From assembly GCF_900143645.1 (NCBI RefSeq), contig NZ_FRFD01000009.1, forward strand, positions 1 through 64,000: DNA of 64,000 bases, read 5' to 3'. The position numbers were made by a program, and so were the translations under genes. Shown here in pieces: positions 1-7,862 of this stretch. Source of the stretch: Anaerocolumna xylanovorans DSM 12503 (GTDB lineage: Bacteria; Bacillota; Clostridia; Lachnospirales; Lachnospiraceae). The notes beneath the pieces were generated by a model. It was not told the DNA's origin, made no database searches, and saw only the letters and a list, made by a program, of their open reading frames with translations. Within the stretch, counting starts at the first letter, position 1. Each line of letters begins with the position of its first letter.

Positions 1-105
<105 letters not shown>

Positions 106-379
106 TTAATCATTTCAGAATTAACATTGGCTATTTAGAAGCTTTGGTTTATAACATAAACCAAACTTTAAACAATCGTTAATTTCCGTTAGTCTGTGAT
201 GCAAATCACACACTACTTTACTGTTTTTTTAGGTCGTATCATTTCTGATACTGTTCTTTTTCAAAATCCAAAGCCGAAGCTTTCTATTTTGAATGAAATT
301 TTAAAGAAAATTTCAGGGTTGTTTCACTGTTCAGTTATCAAGGTTCTTGTGTTTTGCTGTCGTTTCCGACAACTTTTAT
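106..379 (-). promoter_or_regulatory. rRNA operon leader region
   Basis: This gene-free stretch lies between the rrn promoter and 16S. Read on the minus strand it contains the motif ACCTTGATAACTGAACAGT (about 327-346), resembling clostridial rrn leaders, and a small UUCG-type hairpin AAAGC-cgaa-GCTTT at 270-283. It probably acts in antitermination and RNase III processing of pre-16S; that role is inferred from position. Confidence 0.6.
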
Positions 380-408
380 ATCATATCACATTATTATACA
401 TGCGTCAA
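380..408 (-). promoter_or_regulatory. rRNA operon promoter (sigma-A type)
   Basis: On the minus strand TTGACG (403-408) and TATGAT (380-385) are separated by exactly 17 bp, about 275 nt before 16S. No second rrn promoter was evident further upstream. Confidence 0.75.
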
Positions 409-742
409 CAACTTTTTATCATTTTTTTATTTAATGCCTTAATATATCATTTAAGATAAAAGCCTCATTAAATACCATATAGCACTTACGTGATATAAGA
501 TGTAAGCCTGATGTCCTTACCAATCAACTTCCTAAGTAATCACCTATCATTTCTATATTACATCCTTTATATAACTTTGTTGAAAATACAATTTAATTTA
601 TCATCCGTATTAGGATATTACTTTCGACTTTATATAGAATTTCGTATCATTTTTGGTAAGATATTGTATGAAGTAAGCACTCCAAACAGTTGTACTGATT
701 TTCCAGACAATTATTTAAAATACCCGGACTTAAATTTTAATC
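409..742. other. AT-rich gap without a recognisable gene
   Basis: Between the rrn promoter and the 743-994 gene I see only AT-rich sequence. Possible open frames here lack ribosome sites and look non-coding. No hairpin with a T tract was found. Confidence 0.5.
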
Positions 743-994
743 TCATTCGTATTTTGCTTTGTTATCTTTTTCATTGCCACGTTTAAAGTTTCCTGTTATT
801 TTTGCAAGTATTAATTGAACTTCTTTTAAGTCCACATTTTGTATCCTTGCCAAAAAACGTTCGCTTTCTTTTCCTCTTAATAGGCTGACCTGTTTACCAT
901 TCCAATAGATAAGTACCTTTTTATCTTTTGTTATTTTATAAGAAAACGGTTCTTTATCCAAAATATTACGTTTATCTATTTCGCTATTATTCAT
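743..994 (-). CDS. Hypothetical protein, 83 aa
   Basis: Small, charged, soluble protein of unknown function; I do not recognise a family. It has a lysine-rich N-terminal half and a predicted helix around FLARIQNVDLKEVQLILAKI. The ATG at 994 is preceded by a GGAAGAAG ribosome site, which supports translation. It is the last gene before the rRNA operon on the same strand and has no clear functional partner. No membrane segment or signal peptide is seen. The reading frame and ribosome site make a real gene likelier than not, but it could be a chance frame. Confidence 0.5.
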   Translation of the reverse strand: MNNSEIDKRNILDKEPFSYKITKDKKVLIYWNGKQVSLLRGKESERFLARIQNVDLKEVQLILAKITGNFKRGNEKDNKAKYE

Positions 995-1032
995 ATTCTT
1001 CTTCCTTCATAAAATAAACTAATTGAAAAGAT

Positions 1033-1893
1033 TCATTTTATTATGTAAGCACAATTCACCTGATTTAATTTAAAACCAATGGAATAGTACAAGGATAATG
1101 CATTCTGGTTTATTTGATCCACTATGAGATTAAGTCTTTCTTTGTTATAGGAATCAAATGCTTTCTTTATCATGCTGTTAAGAAGTTTTCTTCCGTATCC
1201 TTGATGCCTGTATTTTTCTTTTACTGCAAGCACCTCAATTGTTCCATTAGAAGTACCATTATAATTTCTTAATACACAGTAGCCGACTAATTCATTTTCC
1301 TTTATGATACAGCATACTTCACGAGACTTTCCCAAAGATTCTATTATTCCCTTGCCGCTTATATATACTCCTGGAAATATTGTATCGTGCAGGTTTATCA
1401 GCTGCTCCTTATATTCTTTCGAATATTCTGTGAGTTCCTGGCTTATCTCGCCATTTTTATATTCCTTTTTCTCTATATAAAGTGTATATTCATTACCGGT
1501 ACTTAAAGCATTTAACTCTTCCATAAAATGAATACACTCTTTATTCTCTGAACCGATATAAAAGGTATATTTATAATCTAAAGGTAACTGATTCCTTAAA
1601 AACTGAAATAATTCATGGAAAATACCATTATAAGATTCTGCGGTAAAAGGGCCAATACAATCTACATTTTCCCTCTCTTTATCCACATATCCTCCGATAA
1701 AGCCTTTCAATAGATTATCTTGGAAGTAACCTGCATAGATAGAATCGCCTGAATTCATACCATTTTCAAAATCACCTTTTATACTGATACGTTTGCTGGG
1801 ACAAAATGCAGAAAAATACTCCGGTTCATTATTTTTCAAAAATGCCAAATCCGTCATCTGCTCTAAATCCTCTAATCTGCAGCACCTAATCAT
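1033..1893 (-). CDS. GNAT family N-acetyltransferase, 286 aa
   Basis: Probable acetyl-CoA dependent N-acetyltransferase with unknown substrate. The C-terminal ~140 residues hold a canonical GNAT fold: strand motif EVLAVKEKYRHQGYGRKLL carries the Q/RxxGxG acetyl-CoA pyrophosphate loop at about residues 227-245, followed by an alpha helix and a closing ALSYYSIGF-like motif. The N-terminal half (residues 1-140) also resembles a degenerate GNAT domain, giving the two-domain layout seen in several clostridial acetyltransferases. The ATG at 1893 has only a weak purine-rich ribosome site. It stands alone, separated from its neighbours by a short gap on one side and 600 bp on the other. Confidence 0.85.
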   Translation of the reverse strand: MIRCCRLEDLEQMTDLAFLKNNEPEYFSAFCPSKRISIKGDFENGMNSGDSIYAGYFQDNLLKGFIGGYVDKERENVDCIGPFTAESYNGIFHELFQFLRNQLPLDYKYTFYIGSENKECIHFMEELNALSTGNEYTLYIEKKEYKNGEISQELTEYSKEYKEQLINLHDTIFPGVYISGKGIIESLGKSREVCCIIKENELVGYCVLRNYNGTSNGTIEVLAVKEKYRHQGYGRKLLNSMIKKAFDSYNKERLNLIVDQINQNALSLYYSIGFKLNQVNCAYIIK

Positions 1894-2383
1894 ATCATTT
1901 TCACATCCGTTCCGTTAATATTTTAAAATAAAATTTGATTACCCTATCATAACAGCTATTATATACTCCTTTTTTATTATTAAATAGGTTTAATATGAAT
2001 ATATTAGTTTTCAGTATACTCTGCTGACTAAGTAGAATATTCCAACTCCAAGGATATATATATTTCTTTTTATTTTTATACTTTGTTCAGAATCTCGTCA
2101 CAAAGTGTACACACTTTTGCTCTATATTAGTAATTGGATAGTGAATAAAAACACTTTCTACTCCCACCCTATTATACGCAAGGAAACGCCTGATATCCGG
2201 TCTTTTTAAGACTTGATTTCAGGCGTTTTCTCTTTGTGTTTTTTGAATTTTTTATTTTGATTATTTTTACTGTTGAAGTTATTTAATAAATCCTTTTTAC
2301 ATAAATGCTATGCCTATGTATTTTCAATCGTTTCGTCTGCAATATAATCTATTCTACACATTATACATCTTTCTTTTCTTCAT
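1894..2383. other. Gene-poor intergenic stretch
   Basis: AT-rich region upstream of the GNAT gene. It holds a strong inverted repeat at 2184-2228 (listed separately) and a short dyad AAAGTG-taca-CACTTT at about 2101-2116. No convincing open reading frame, tRNA or known RNA was seen. Confidence 0.5.
2184..2228 (+). terminator. Orphan terminator-like hairpin
   Basis: AAACGCCTGA (2184-2193) pairs with TCAGGCGTTT (2219-2228), with an inner GTC-TTtttAA-GAC stem and a T-rich tract just after on the plus strand. No plus-strand gene precedes it, so it may end a small RNA or be a relic. Confidence 0.45.
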
Positions 2384-2416
2384 CAAAAAAAAGCAACCGC
2401 CTGGAGGGAAGCTGCT
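2384..2416 (-). terminator. Rho-independent terminator of the 2496-2897 gene
   Basis: On the minus strand AGCAGCTTCC and GGCGGTTGCT form a short imperfect stem followed by eight T residues (2391-2384), 80 nt after the stop codon at 2496. Confidence 0.7.
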
Positions 2417-2495
2417 ATGGTTATAACAGTAATATATTTTTATAAATTAGCATTTTATCTGCTCCTATAAATCTATTATGATAAACATCGAATTA

Positions 2496-2897
2496 TTACC
2501 TCGACGTAATTACAGTTGTTATGATGCCTGCTATACTTACTATTACACTAATTGATATGCCAATCCAGAATTTATATTGTTCTAACGTATGTTTGAAAAT
2601 GTCACTTTTAAAATCATTAATGTTTTTTTCAAGCTCATTAATTTTACAACTTTGTAAATTTATATCATCCTTTATTTCAAGACGCAGCTTGTCAATTTTA
2701 TCAATAACTTTTTCATAATCATTCATGCCAACACATCCTTTATTATATAATTCCTTGTCACTTATTTCATTAATACTTATCTTATTATTATGTTTTTTCG
2801 TTTTTGTACCTTTATTTATTTTTACATCTTCAGGATTATGGTGGTGTTTTTCATAGGCTTTATATTTTTTGGCTAAAGTAGCTTGGGCATAATCCAT
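2496..2897 (-). CDS. XhlA-like coiled-coil protein with C-terminal membrane helix, 133 aa
   Basis: Small membrane-anchored protein. Residues about 55-105 form a heptad-rich coiled coil (IDKIDKLRLEIKDDINLQ onward), and residues about 111-131 are one hydrophobic helix, WIGISISVIVSIAGIITTV. This layout resembles the XhlA/haemolysin-associated family of phage-derived holin accessory proteins, but no phage gene lies nearby. The N-terminal half is basic, with a HHHN cluster. The start at 2897 is well supported by AGGAGG eight bases upstream. It appears monocistronic with its own terminator at 2384-2416. The family call is tentative; the membrane anchor and coiled coil are plain in the sequence. Confidence 0.7.
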   Translation of the reverse strand: MDYAQATLAKKYKAYEKHHHNPEDVKINKGTKTKKHNNKISINEISDKELYNKGCVGMNDYEKVIDKIDKLRLEIKDDINLQSCKINELEKNINDFKSDIFKHTLEQYKFWIGISISVIVSIAGIITTVITSR

Positions 2898-3084
2898 ATG
2901 GCAGTTTCCTCCTATTATTTGTTATACAATATATTTCCATTTTTTACTATTTATTCTAGTTTAATATACGCAACTTAATATTAATTGTGCTAGTTTGGAA
3001 AATCTTGATTTTTCAAACTAAGATATATTTCATTTCTTCTCTTATGAGTATTGGAAGTCTGTCAACTTTGCCTATTGCAAGAAA
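2898..3084. other. AT-rich intergenic sequence
   Basis: Upstream region of the 2496-2897 gene. No convincing gene was seen. An open frame at 2987-3187 runs through the hairpin array and has no ribosome site. Confidence 0.4.
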
Positions 3085-3172
3085 GAGTCTGGCTTGCCGG
3101 ACTCTGGCGCTGATGCGCCGTCACGCAGTGACAACTTCCTTGGCGCATCATGTGCATCCCGACCGTAGGACT
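3085..3172. repeat. Array of perfect small hairpins
   Basis: Three back-to-back dyads occur in a locally GC-rich patch: GAGTC...GACTC (3085-3104), GGCGC-tgat-GCGCC (3106-3119) and GTCAC-gca-GTGAC (3120-3132), then a further imperfect one around TTGGCGCATCATGTGCATCC. The array sits inside the left part of a repeat copy whose relative at 25921 lacks it, suggesting an insertion. Confidence 0.6.
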
Positions 3173-3213
3173 TTTTTTATCTTATAGGGCGTTATTTCCT
3201 ATAAGATAAAAAG
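3173..3213. repeat. Palindromic intergenic repeat, family 1, copy 1
   Basis: TTTTTATCTTATAGG pairs with CCTATAAGATAAAAA around a loop ending in TATTT. It shares its core and flanks with copies at 25921-25968 and 30002-30045. It abuts the terminator at 3213-3240. Confidence 0.75.
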
Positions 3214-3240
3214 AGCATCCCACTATAAGCAGGATGCCCT
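3213..3240 (-). terminator. Rho-independent terminator
   Basis: On the minus strand GGGCATCC pairs with GGATGCTC, followed by TTTTTATC, which is the edge of the adjacent repeat. It lies 120 nt downstream of the small membrane-protein gene at 3363-3503 and would end its transcript. Confidence 0.75.
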
Positions 3241-3362
3241 CATTCACTGTATACGTTTTACAAAACTATCTCTAAGGTCTATCATTCCATTGCCTCAATT
3301 AGCATGGCTGGCCAGGCTTTCACCATTAATGATATTTTGATAGTACAAGAACCTTAAATACT

Positions 3363-3503
3363 CTATTGTTTATAATTCCGGTTTTTATTTATATAAATCT
3401 TTAAAGCTACTATAGCAAGAACCAATGCATAAATTACAAGTCCAACAAGAACTGCAATAATGATCAATTGAATAATCCATATACCCAGAATTCCAGTCAT
3501 CAT
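3363..3503 (-). CDS. Small hydrophobic membrane protein, 46 aa
   Basis: A short gene with a textbook ribosome site, AAAAAGGAGGG, a few bases before two tandem ATG codons (3503 and 3500). The peptide starts MMTGILGIWIIQ and is almost entirely hydrophobic from residue 4 to 38, giving one or two closely spaced membrane helices. It ends in a basic tail, KIYINKNRNYKQ, suggesting a cytoplasmic C terminus. I do not recognise a family. It could be a type I toxin-like peptide, a small regulator of a membrane complex, or a holin-like protein. It is monocistronic, with a terminator downstream at 3213-3240. Convincing because ribosome site, uninterrupted frame and terminator all agree. Confidence 0.7.
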   Translation of the reverse strand: MMTGILGIWIIQLIIIAVLVGLVIYALVLAIVALKIYINKNRNYKQ

Positions 3504-3698
3504 TCCTTTCCCTCCTTTTTCTTATTTTCACTGCCCTTCTTTCCTTATTATACAGAAAACAGTTTATTTATTCAACTTATAAGCAGATTAACGGTTTTTA
3601 ATACAATTTTAAGTAGTCTTTTATCGTTTATTATTGTATAATTCATGTAAATGCTTTACAGTTGTTTTGCCGGGAAAATTATTTTATGGAGGATGATT

Positions 3699-4067
3699 AT
3701 GAATAGACGCGTACGTGTTAAACCGGGCAAGGGCCAATCACTGGCCGGCTTTTTTATTGGGATTATATTTTGCATGATAGGTCTTTTTATGGCAATACCC
3801 ACCTTTGGCCCATTTGGATTTCTTTGGACCTTCATAGCTGTTATCATTACTATTACAAATGCATATAATGCCTTTTCTGATAAAGGCGTAGCTTCCCATG
3901 AAATAATAATTGATGATATGGAGAATTCCCTTGATTCCTCTGCACGTACATCTGCTAATCTCTCTGTTAAAGACCGTCTGACAGAATTACAGGATCTCTA
4001 TGATAAAAATTTGATAACTTCCGAAGAGTATCAACAAAAACGTAAGGAAATATTAGACAAACTCTAA
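3699..4067 (+). CDS. Two-helix membrane protein with SHOCT domain, 122 aa
   Basis: Small integral membrane protein. Two hydrophobic helices lie at roughly residues 15-35 and 40-60 (FFIGIIFCMIGLFMAIP and FGFLWTFIAVIITIT). The C-terminal 30 residues are a SHOCT (short C-terminal) domain with the signature LxxLxxLYDxxLITxEEYxxKRKEIL. SHOCT domains are thought to mediate oligomerisation; the molecular role here is unknown. The ATG at 3699 was chosen because GGAGG lies six bases before it. In-frame starts at 3651 and 3693 lack usable spacing. It is one of the few plus-strand genes and ends at a bidirectional terminator shared with the mazF-type gene. Confidence 0.85.
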   Translation: MNRRVRVKPGKGQSLAGFFIGIIFCMIGLFMAIPTFGPFGFLWTFIAVIITITNAYNAFSDKGVASHEIIIDDMENSLDSSARTSANLSVKDRLTELQDLYDKNLITSEEYQQKRKEILDKL

Positions 4068-4080
4068 AGGGATAATAAAA

Positions 4081-4133
4081 AACCGCTCTGCATCCTGCAA
4101 AGGCAGGCTATACAGAGCGGTTATAATTTTTTG
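4081..4133. terminator. Bidirectional terminator between convergent genes
   Basis: AACCGCTCTG (4081-4090) pairs with CAGAGCGGTT (4113-4122). T-rich tracts flank it on both strands, so it can end the SHOCT gene (plus) and the mazF-type gene (minus). Confidence 0.85.
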
Positions 4134-4151
4134 TTTTCTCTTTTTGGTTTT

Positions 4152-4514
4152 TTATTCAGGTTTGATGTATGTATCCAAAGCAAAACTTATTAATAGCGCT
4201 CGATTTATTTTTTTTAGCACGTCTTGGTCCAGATGACATACCTTTTCTTTCAACCTTGATTTGTCAATTGTTCTTACTTGTTCCAGCAAAATAACGGAGT
4301 CTTTTATAATTCCATATTTATCCGCATCAATCTCCACATGAGTAGGGAGCTTTGCTTTATTCATTTTTGAAGTTATCGCTGCACAGATCACTGTGGGGCT
4401 GTGCTTGTTTCCAGTGTCATTCTGTATTATCAGGACTGGTCTTACTCCTCCCTGTTCAGAGCCTATTACTGGTCTTAAGTCAGCATAAAAGATGTCACCA
4501 CGTTTAATAATCAC
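4152..4514 (-). CDS. mazF: MazF/NdoA-type endoribonuclease toxin, 120 aa
   Basis: Sequence-specific mRNA-cleaving toxin of the MazF/PemK family, very close in layout to Bacillus NdoA (EndoA). Diagnostic blocks are RGDIFYADL near the N terminus, GSEQGGVRPVLIIQND with the catalytic-region Arg, AAITSKMNKAKLPTHVEI with the conserved Thr, and DSVILLEQVRTIDKSRL. The GTG at 4514 is preferred: it follows GGAG, matches the NdoA start (IVKRGD) and gives a typical length. It is the last gene of the rex-acpS-nnr-alr cluster, in the same position after alr as ndoA. The expected antitoxin gene between alr and the toxin is missing: the 114-bp gap has no credible frame. Confidence 0.93.
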   Translation of the reverse strand: MIIKRGDIFYADLRPVIGSEQGGVRPVLIIQNDTGNKHSPTVICAAITSKMNKAKLPTHVEIDADKYGIIKDSVILLEQVRTIDKSRLKEKVCHLDQDVLKKINRALLISFALDTYIKPE

Positions 4515-4628
4515 TTTTTTCACTCTCCATTTTATGGCTTTAGTCTTATTATTTCCCAATTCTGACCGGTGTATTCCATAAAATATTCTCTTATTGTGAT
4601 TATTTCTGCTTCTGCTTTCTCCGTTAGA

Positions 4629-5825
4629 TTAAATCCCAATATTCCAAACTTTATTGTTACGGTAATATATACGCGGGATTCGCTTGCCAACATTACAAAT
4701 AAATTCATAATTAAAAGAATAAGACATATTTGCCACTTCCTCAACCGATATGAACTCATCCTTATCCCTTCCGATTAAGGTTACAGTATCACCTTGATTT
4801 ACATCCGGAATATTTGTAACGTCTACCATAAATTGATCCATACATACTCTTCCAATAATAGGAGCCGACATGCCATGAATCAAAACTCTCCCCTTAGAAG
4901 AAAGCTGCCTCGGATAACCATCCCCATATCCTACCGGTATGGTTGCTATTCTGGTTTTGCCTCCCGTTATATAAGTACTTCCATAGCTAACCCCTACCCC
5001 TGCATCAACTTCTTTCACATAGCTGACATGGGATTTGATTTCCATAGCAGGCTTCAGCTCTAATACATCTTTATTGACATCCTCAGAAGGGTACAGCCCA
5101 TAGGTGGAAATTCCGCTTCTTACCATATCAAGTCTGGCTTCCGGAATATCAATAATGGCAGCACTGTTTGCTATGTGCCTTATAGGTATATTAATTCCTT
5201 CTTCCTTCAATTCATCTATAAAATCAAGAAATCTCTTTAACTGCCTGTTGGCTGAAGTCTTATCCGTCTCGTCTGCACAGGCAAAATGAGAGAATATACC
5301 TTCTACCTCAATACCCTTTAACTGCGAAATTTCTTTGATTTCCTGTATGCTTTCTTCATCATCAAAGAATCCGATTCTGCTCATACCGGTATCCAGCTTT
5401 ATATGAATTTTTGCTGTTTTACCCTGGCTTAATGCTTCTTCGGATAAATCCTTTGCTGCACTATATTGGAATATGGTCTGGGTGATGTCATACTCTACCA
5501 GCTTCTTATACTGACCCTTAGGTGTATACCCCAGTATCAGAAGCGGCTTATCAATCCCTGCTTTCCTAAGCTCAATACCTTCCTCCAATATTGCAATGCC
5601 AAAGCAGTCTACCGCCATATCAGAAAGAGCCTTAGCTATGGGGACTGCGCCATGCCCATATCCATCCGCCTTTAAGATAACCATCAGCTTAGTCTTATCA
5701 TCCAACAATTTTCTTGTATTGTCTATATTACTGCATATGGCATCTAGATCGATATTTGCTGCCGCTCTGTAATATTTTGAATGAAATTCTTCAATTGAAG
5801 TCAAATCGATATTTCCTGCTGTCAT
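4629..5825 (-). CDS. alr: Alanine racemase, 398 aa
   Basis: PLP-dependent racemase interconverting L- and D-alanine for peptidoglycan. The PLP-binding lysine lies in the signature LKADGYGHGA (Lys near residue 52). The catalytic tyrosine region is VGVSYGSTY in the C-terminal beta domain, and the RVCMDQFMVDVT block is typical of the family. Length is normal. The ATG at 5825 follows GGAGGAACAT; an in-frame ATG at 5837 overlaps that ribosome site and is unlikely. It is co-oriented with nnr 35 bp upstream and with the mazF-type gene downstream, as in many Firmicutes. Confidence 0.97.
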   Translation of the reverse strand: MTAGNIDLTSIEEFHSKYYRAAANIDLDAICSNIDNTRKLLDDKTKLMVILKADGYGHGAVPIAKALSDMAVDCFGIAILEEGIELRKAGIDKPLLILGYTPKGQYKKLVEYDITQTIFQYSAAKDLSEEALSQGKTAKIHIKLDTGMSRIGFFDDEESIQEIKEISQLKGIEVEGIFSHFACADETDKTSANRQLKRFLDFIDELKEEGINIPIRHIANSAAIIDIPEARLDMVRSGISTYGLYPSEDVNKDVLELKPAMEIKSHVSYVKEVDAGVGVSYGSTYITGGKTRIATIPVGYGDGYPRQLSSKGRVLIHGMSAPIIGRVCMDQFMVDVTNIPDVNQGDTVTLIGRDKDEFISVEEVANMSYSFNYEFICNVGKRIPRIYYRNNKVWNIGI

Positions 5826-5860
5826 ATGTTCCTCCATCTACTTCTGCCTACGCAGAATCT

Positions 5861-7471
5861 TTATTTCCTGCTCATTACTTTCGAAATATAATCGCTTATA
5901 TCCGTAGCCATCAATGAATACTCTCCCAACTCTTCACAGGCAAAATCCCCTGCCAGACCATGAACATATACTCCAAGTGCTGCTGCCGTATATTCTTCAA
6001 GTCCGCCTGCAATCAAGCCTGCTATAACGCCCGTTAATACATCCCCGGAGCCTCCGGTTGCCATTCCGTTATTTCCTGACATATTAATATACTGCTTACC
6101 TGCAAAGGCTACTACTGTTCTCGCATCCTTGATTGCATATATCATATGGTTTTCTTCCATGCATTGATTCGCTGTCTTTAATAATTCCTGCTGAATCCTT
6201 TCTACTGAAACTGCAAGAAGATAACTTAATTCCTTTAAGTGGGGAGTTATGATTGCCTTATCCGGCAAGATGCTCTTCAAATACCTGATTCTGCCGAATA
6301 ATAGAACTTCTTCCCTTTTTAAATCTCCGGGAGAAAAATCCTGTTCTTTCTGCAAGGCATTTATTCTTTGTCCTAAGAGCCAGATGGCATCGCCATCAAT
6401 TATAAGAGGAACATTTACGTTTTCCAAAACCAGTTCCAAAAGCTTTTCTGCTTCTTTCTTTCTTCCAATTCCCGGACCAATTACGAGAACATCCGCCCAT
6501 GCCAGTTCTTCTTTCAGGGCATCAAGCTGCGGTTTTGTAAGCTCTCCATCGGGATAGGTGCACAGCAAAGCTTCCGGCAAAGCAGTCTGAAGGCTTATGC
6601 GGTTCTTTTCATTTGTCATAATCTTAACAAGTCCTGCTCCTGTCTTGTAGGCAGCTTTTGCAGAAAAATAAGCTGCTCCTGACATATTGGCAGAGCCTGC
6701 TATCACTAATACTTTTCCGTAACTTCCTTTGTTTGAATATGCCCTCCGGCAGGGAAGCAACTTCAAATCTTCTTTTTCATACGTAAAATATTTTAGATTT
6801 ATCCCAAGCTTTTCTTCTCCTGCAAAACCTATATCCTCAACGGTTACTTCACCTGCATAGTTACAGCCGGGATACATCACCATTCCTATCTTTTGATATC
6901 CAAAGGTGATTGTGCTGTCCGCTATAACAGCTGTTCCCATGGGAAAACCGGAATCACCGGAAAGCCCCGAAGGAATATCCACTGAAAATACTTTCCTTTT
7001 AGCTGAAAAATTTATCTTATCAATGATGTCCTTATAGATGCCTGTAACTTCTCTATTCAATCCCACGCCAAAAATAGCATCTATCAGAATCGTACTTTCA
7101 TCAATAGTATATTCTGCGGAATTCAGATTGCTAATCATCGGCACACCAAAATTCACAGCAATTTCTGACTGCTGACAAAATAAAGCAGATGCTGACTTCT
7201 TATCACCTATCACATGGATTTTCACATCATGTCCCTTACAGGAAAGAATCCTTGCCGCAGCGATACCGTCTGCGCCGTTATTTCCCGTCCCGCATATCAC
7301 AAGAACTTTATTGGTTTTATAGACACTCTCCGATGCTTTTATATATTCTTCCACTGCTTCTGCTACTTTTAAAGCAGCCCGTTCCATCAGTACAATGGCA
7401 GGAATCCCCATGTCTTCTATGGTTTTTTTATCAATTTCTTTCATTTCACCTGAACTGACCAGATATTTCAT
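5861..7471 (-). CDS. nnr: Bifunctional NAD(P)H-hydrate epimerase/dehydratase, 536 aa
   Basis: Repairs damaged NADH and NADPH: the N-terminal YjeF domain (about 1-215) epimerises NAD(P)HX and the C-terminal ribokinase-like domain (about 225-530) dehydrates the S form using ADP or ATP. Visible motifs are VICGTGNNGADGIAAAR in the N-terminal domain, and VIAGSANMSGAAYFSAKAA and NGMATGGSGDVLTGVIAGL, the nucleotide-binding loop, in the C-terminal domain. The ATG at 7471 follows GGGAG at proper spacing and does not overlap acpS. Its position between acpS and alr is common in clostridia, probably as one transcript. Confidence 0.95.
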   Translation of the reverse strand: MKYLVSSGEMKEIDKKTIEDMGIPAIVLMERAALKVAEAVEEYIKASESVYKTNKVLVICGTGNNGADGIAAARILSCKGHDVKIHVIGDKKSASALFCQQSEIAVNFGVPMISNLNSAEYTIDESTILIDAIFGVGLNREVTGIYKDIIDKINFSAKRKVFSVDIPSGLSGDSGFPMGTAVIADSTITFGYQKIGMVMYPGCNYAGEVTVEDIGFAGEEKLGINLKYFTYEKEDLKLLPCRRAYSNKGSYGKVLVIAGSANMSGAAYFSAKAAYKTGAGLVKIMTNEKNRISLQTALPEALLCTYPDGELTKPQLDALKEELAWADVLVIGPGIGRKKEAEKLLELVLENVNVPLIIDGDAIWLLGQRINALQKEQDFSPGDLKREEVLLFGRIRYLKSILPDKAIITPHLKELSYLLAVSVERIQQELLKTANQCMEENHMIYAIKDARTVVAFAGKQYINMSGNNGMATGGSGDVLTGVIAGLIAGGLEEYTAAALGVYVHGLAGDFACEELGEYSLMATDISDYISKVMSRK

Positions 7472-7490
7472 ATAAACTCCCATTGCATGC

Positions 7491-7856
7491 CTATTCTGCG
7501 TTCTCTCCAACAACAAAGGCACTGACAAGTTCGCTGGTATTCGTTATTGTTACCAGAATCCTTTTTAAGTCCATCTTATCCGCTAATTCTCTTGCGCCAT
7601 TATGAAGGTTTACATAAGGCTTTCCTAAATTATCCCGCAATACTTCAATATCCAAAGGGTTAACACCGTAAAAACCTGTTCCAAACATTTTGGATACTGC
7701 TTCTTTCACAGCAAAGTTCCCGGCAAGTTTTATCCTATCTTTAGATGCCAGCTCCAGCTCCAAGGATGTATATATTTTCTTTCGAAAAGCTTCTTTTTCA
7801 CAGGCTTTTATTACCCTTTTTATTTCAATTAAATCTGTGCCGATGCCAATAATCAT
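7491..7856 (-). CDS. acpS: Holo-[acyl-carrier-protein] synthase, 121 aa
   Basis: Transfers 4'-phosphopantetheine from CoA to acyl carrier protein, activating fatty-acid synthesis. The family signature is complete: IGIGTDLIEIKRV with the metal-binding Asp at residue 8, and AGNFAVKEAVSKMFGTG with the second metal-binding Glu. Length matches the AcpS group (about 120 aa). It starts six bases after the stop of the coiled-coil gene and ends 19 bases before nnr, consistent with translation from a common mRNA. Confidence 0.96.
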   Translation of the reverse strand: MIIGIGTDLIEIKRVIKACEKEAFRKKIYTSLELELASKDRIKLAGNFAVKEAVSKMFGTGFYGVNPLDIEVLRDNLGKPYVNLHNGARELADKMDLKRILVTITNTSELVSAFVVGENAE

Positions 7857-7862
7857 GGTAAA

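Noticed and set aside
196..786. Two plus-strand open frames in the rrn upstream region
   Set aside because: They overlap the rrn leader and promoter on the other strand and have no ribosome sites.
2987..3187. 66-codon plus-strand open frame
   Set aside because: Runs through the hairpin array and repeat, with no ribosome site.
4515..4759. Antitoxin frame between alr and the toxin
   Set aside because: The only longer frame overlaps the alr 3' end in another phase and has no ribosome site; a 15-codon frame is too short.
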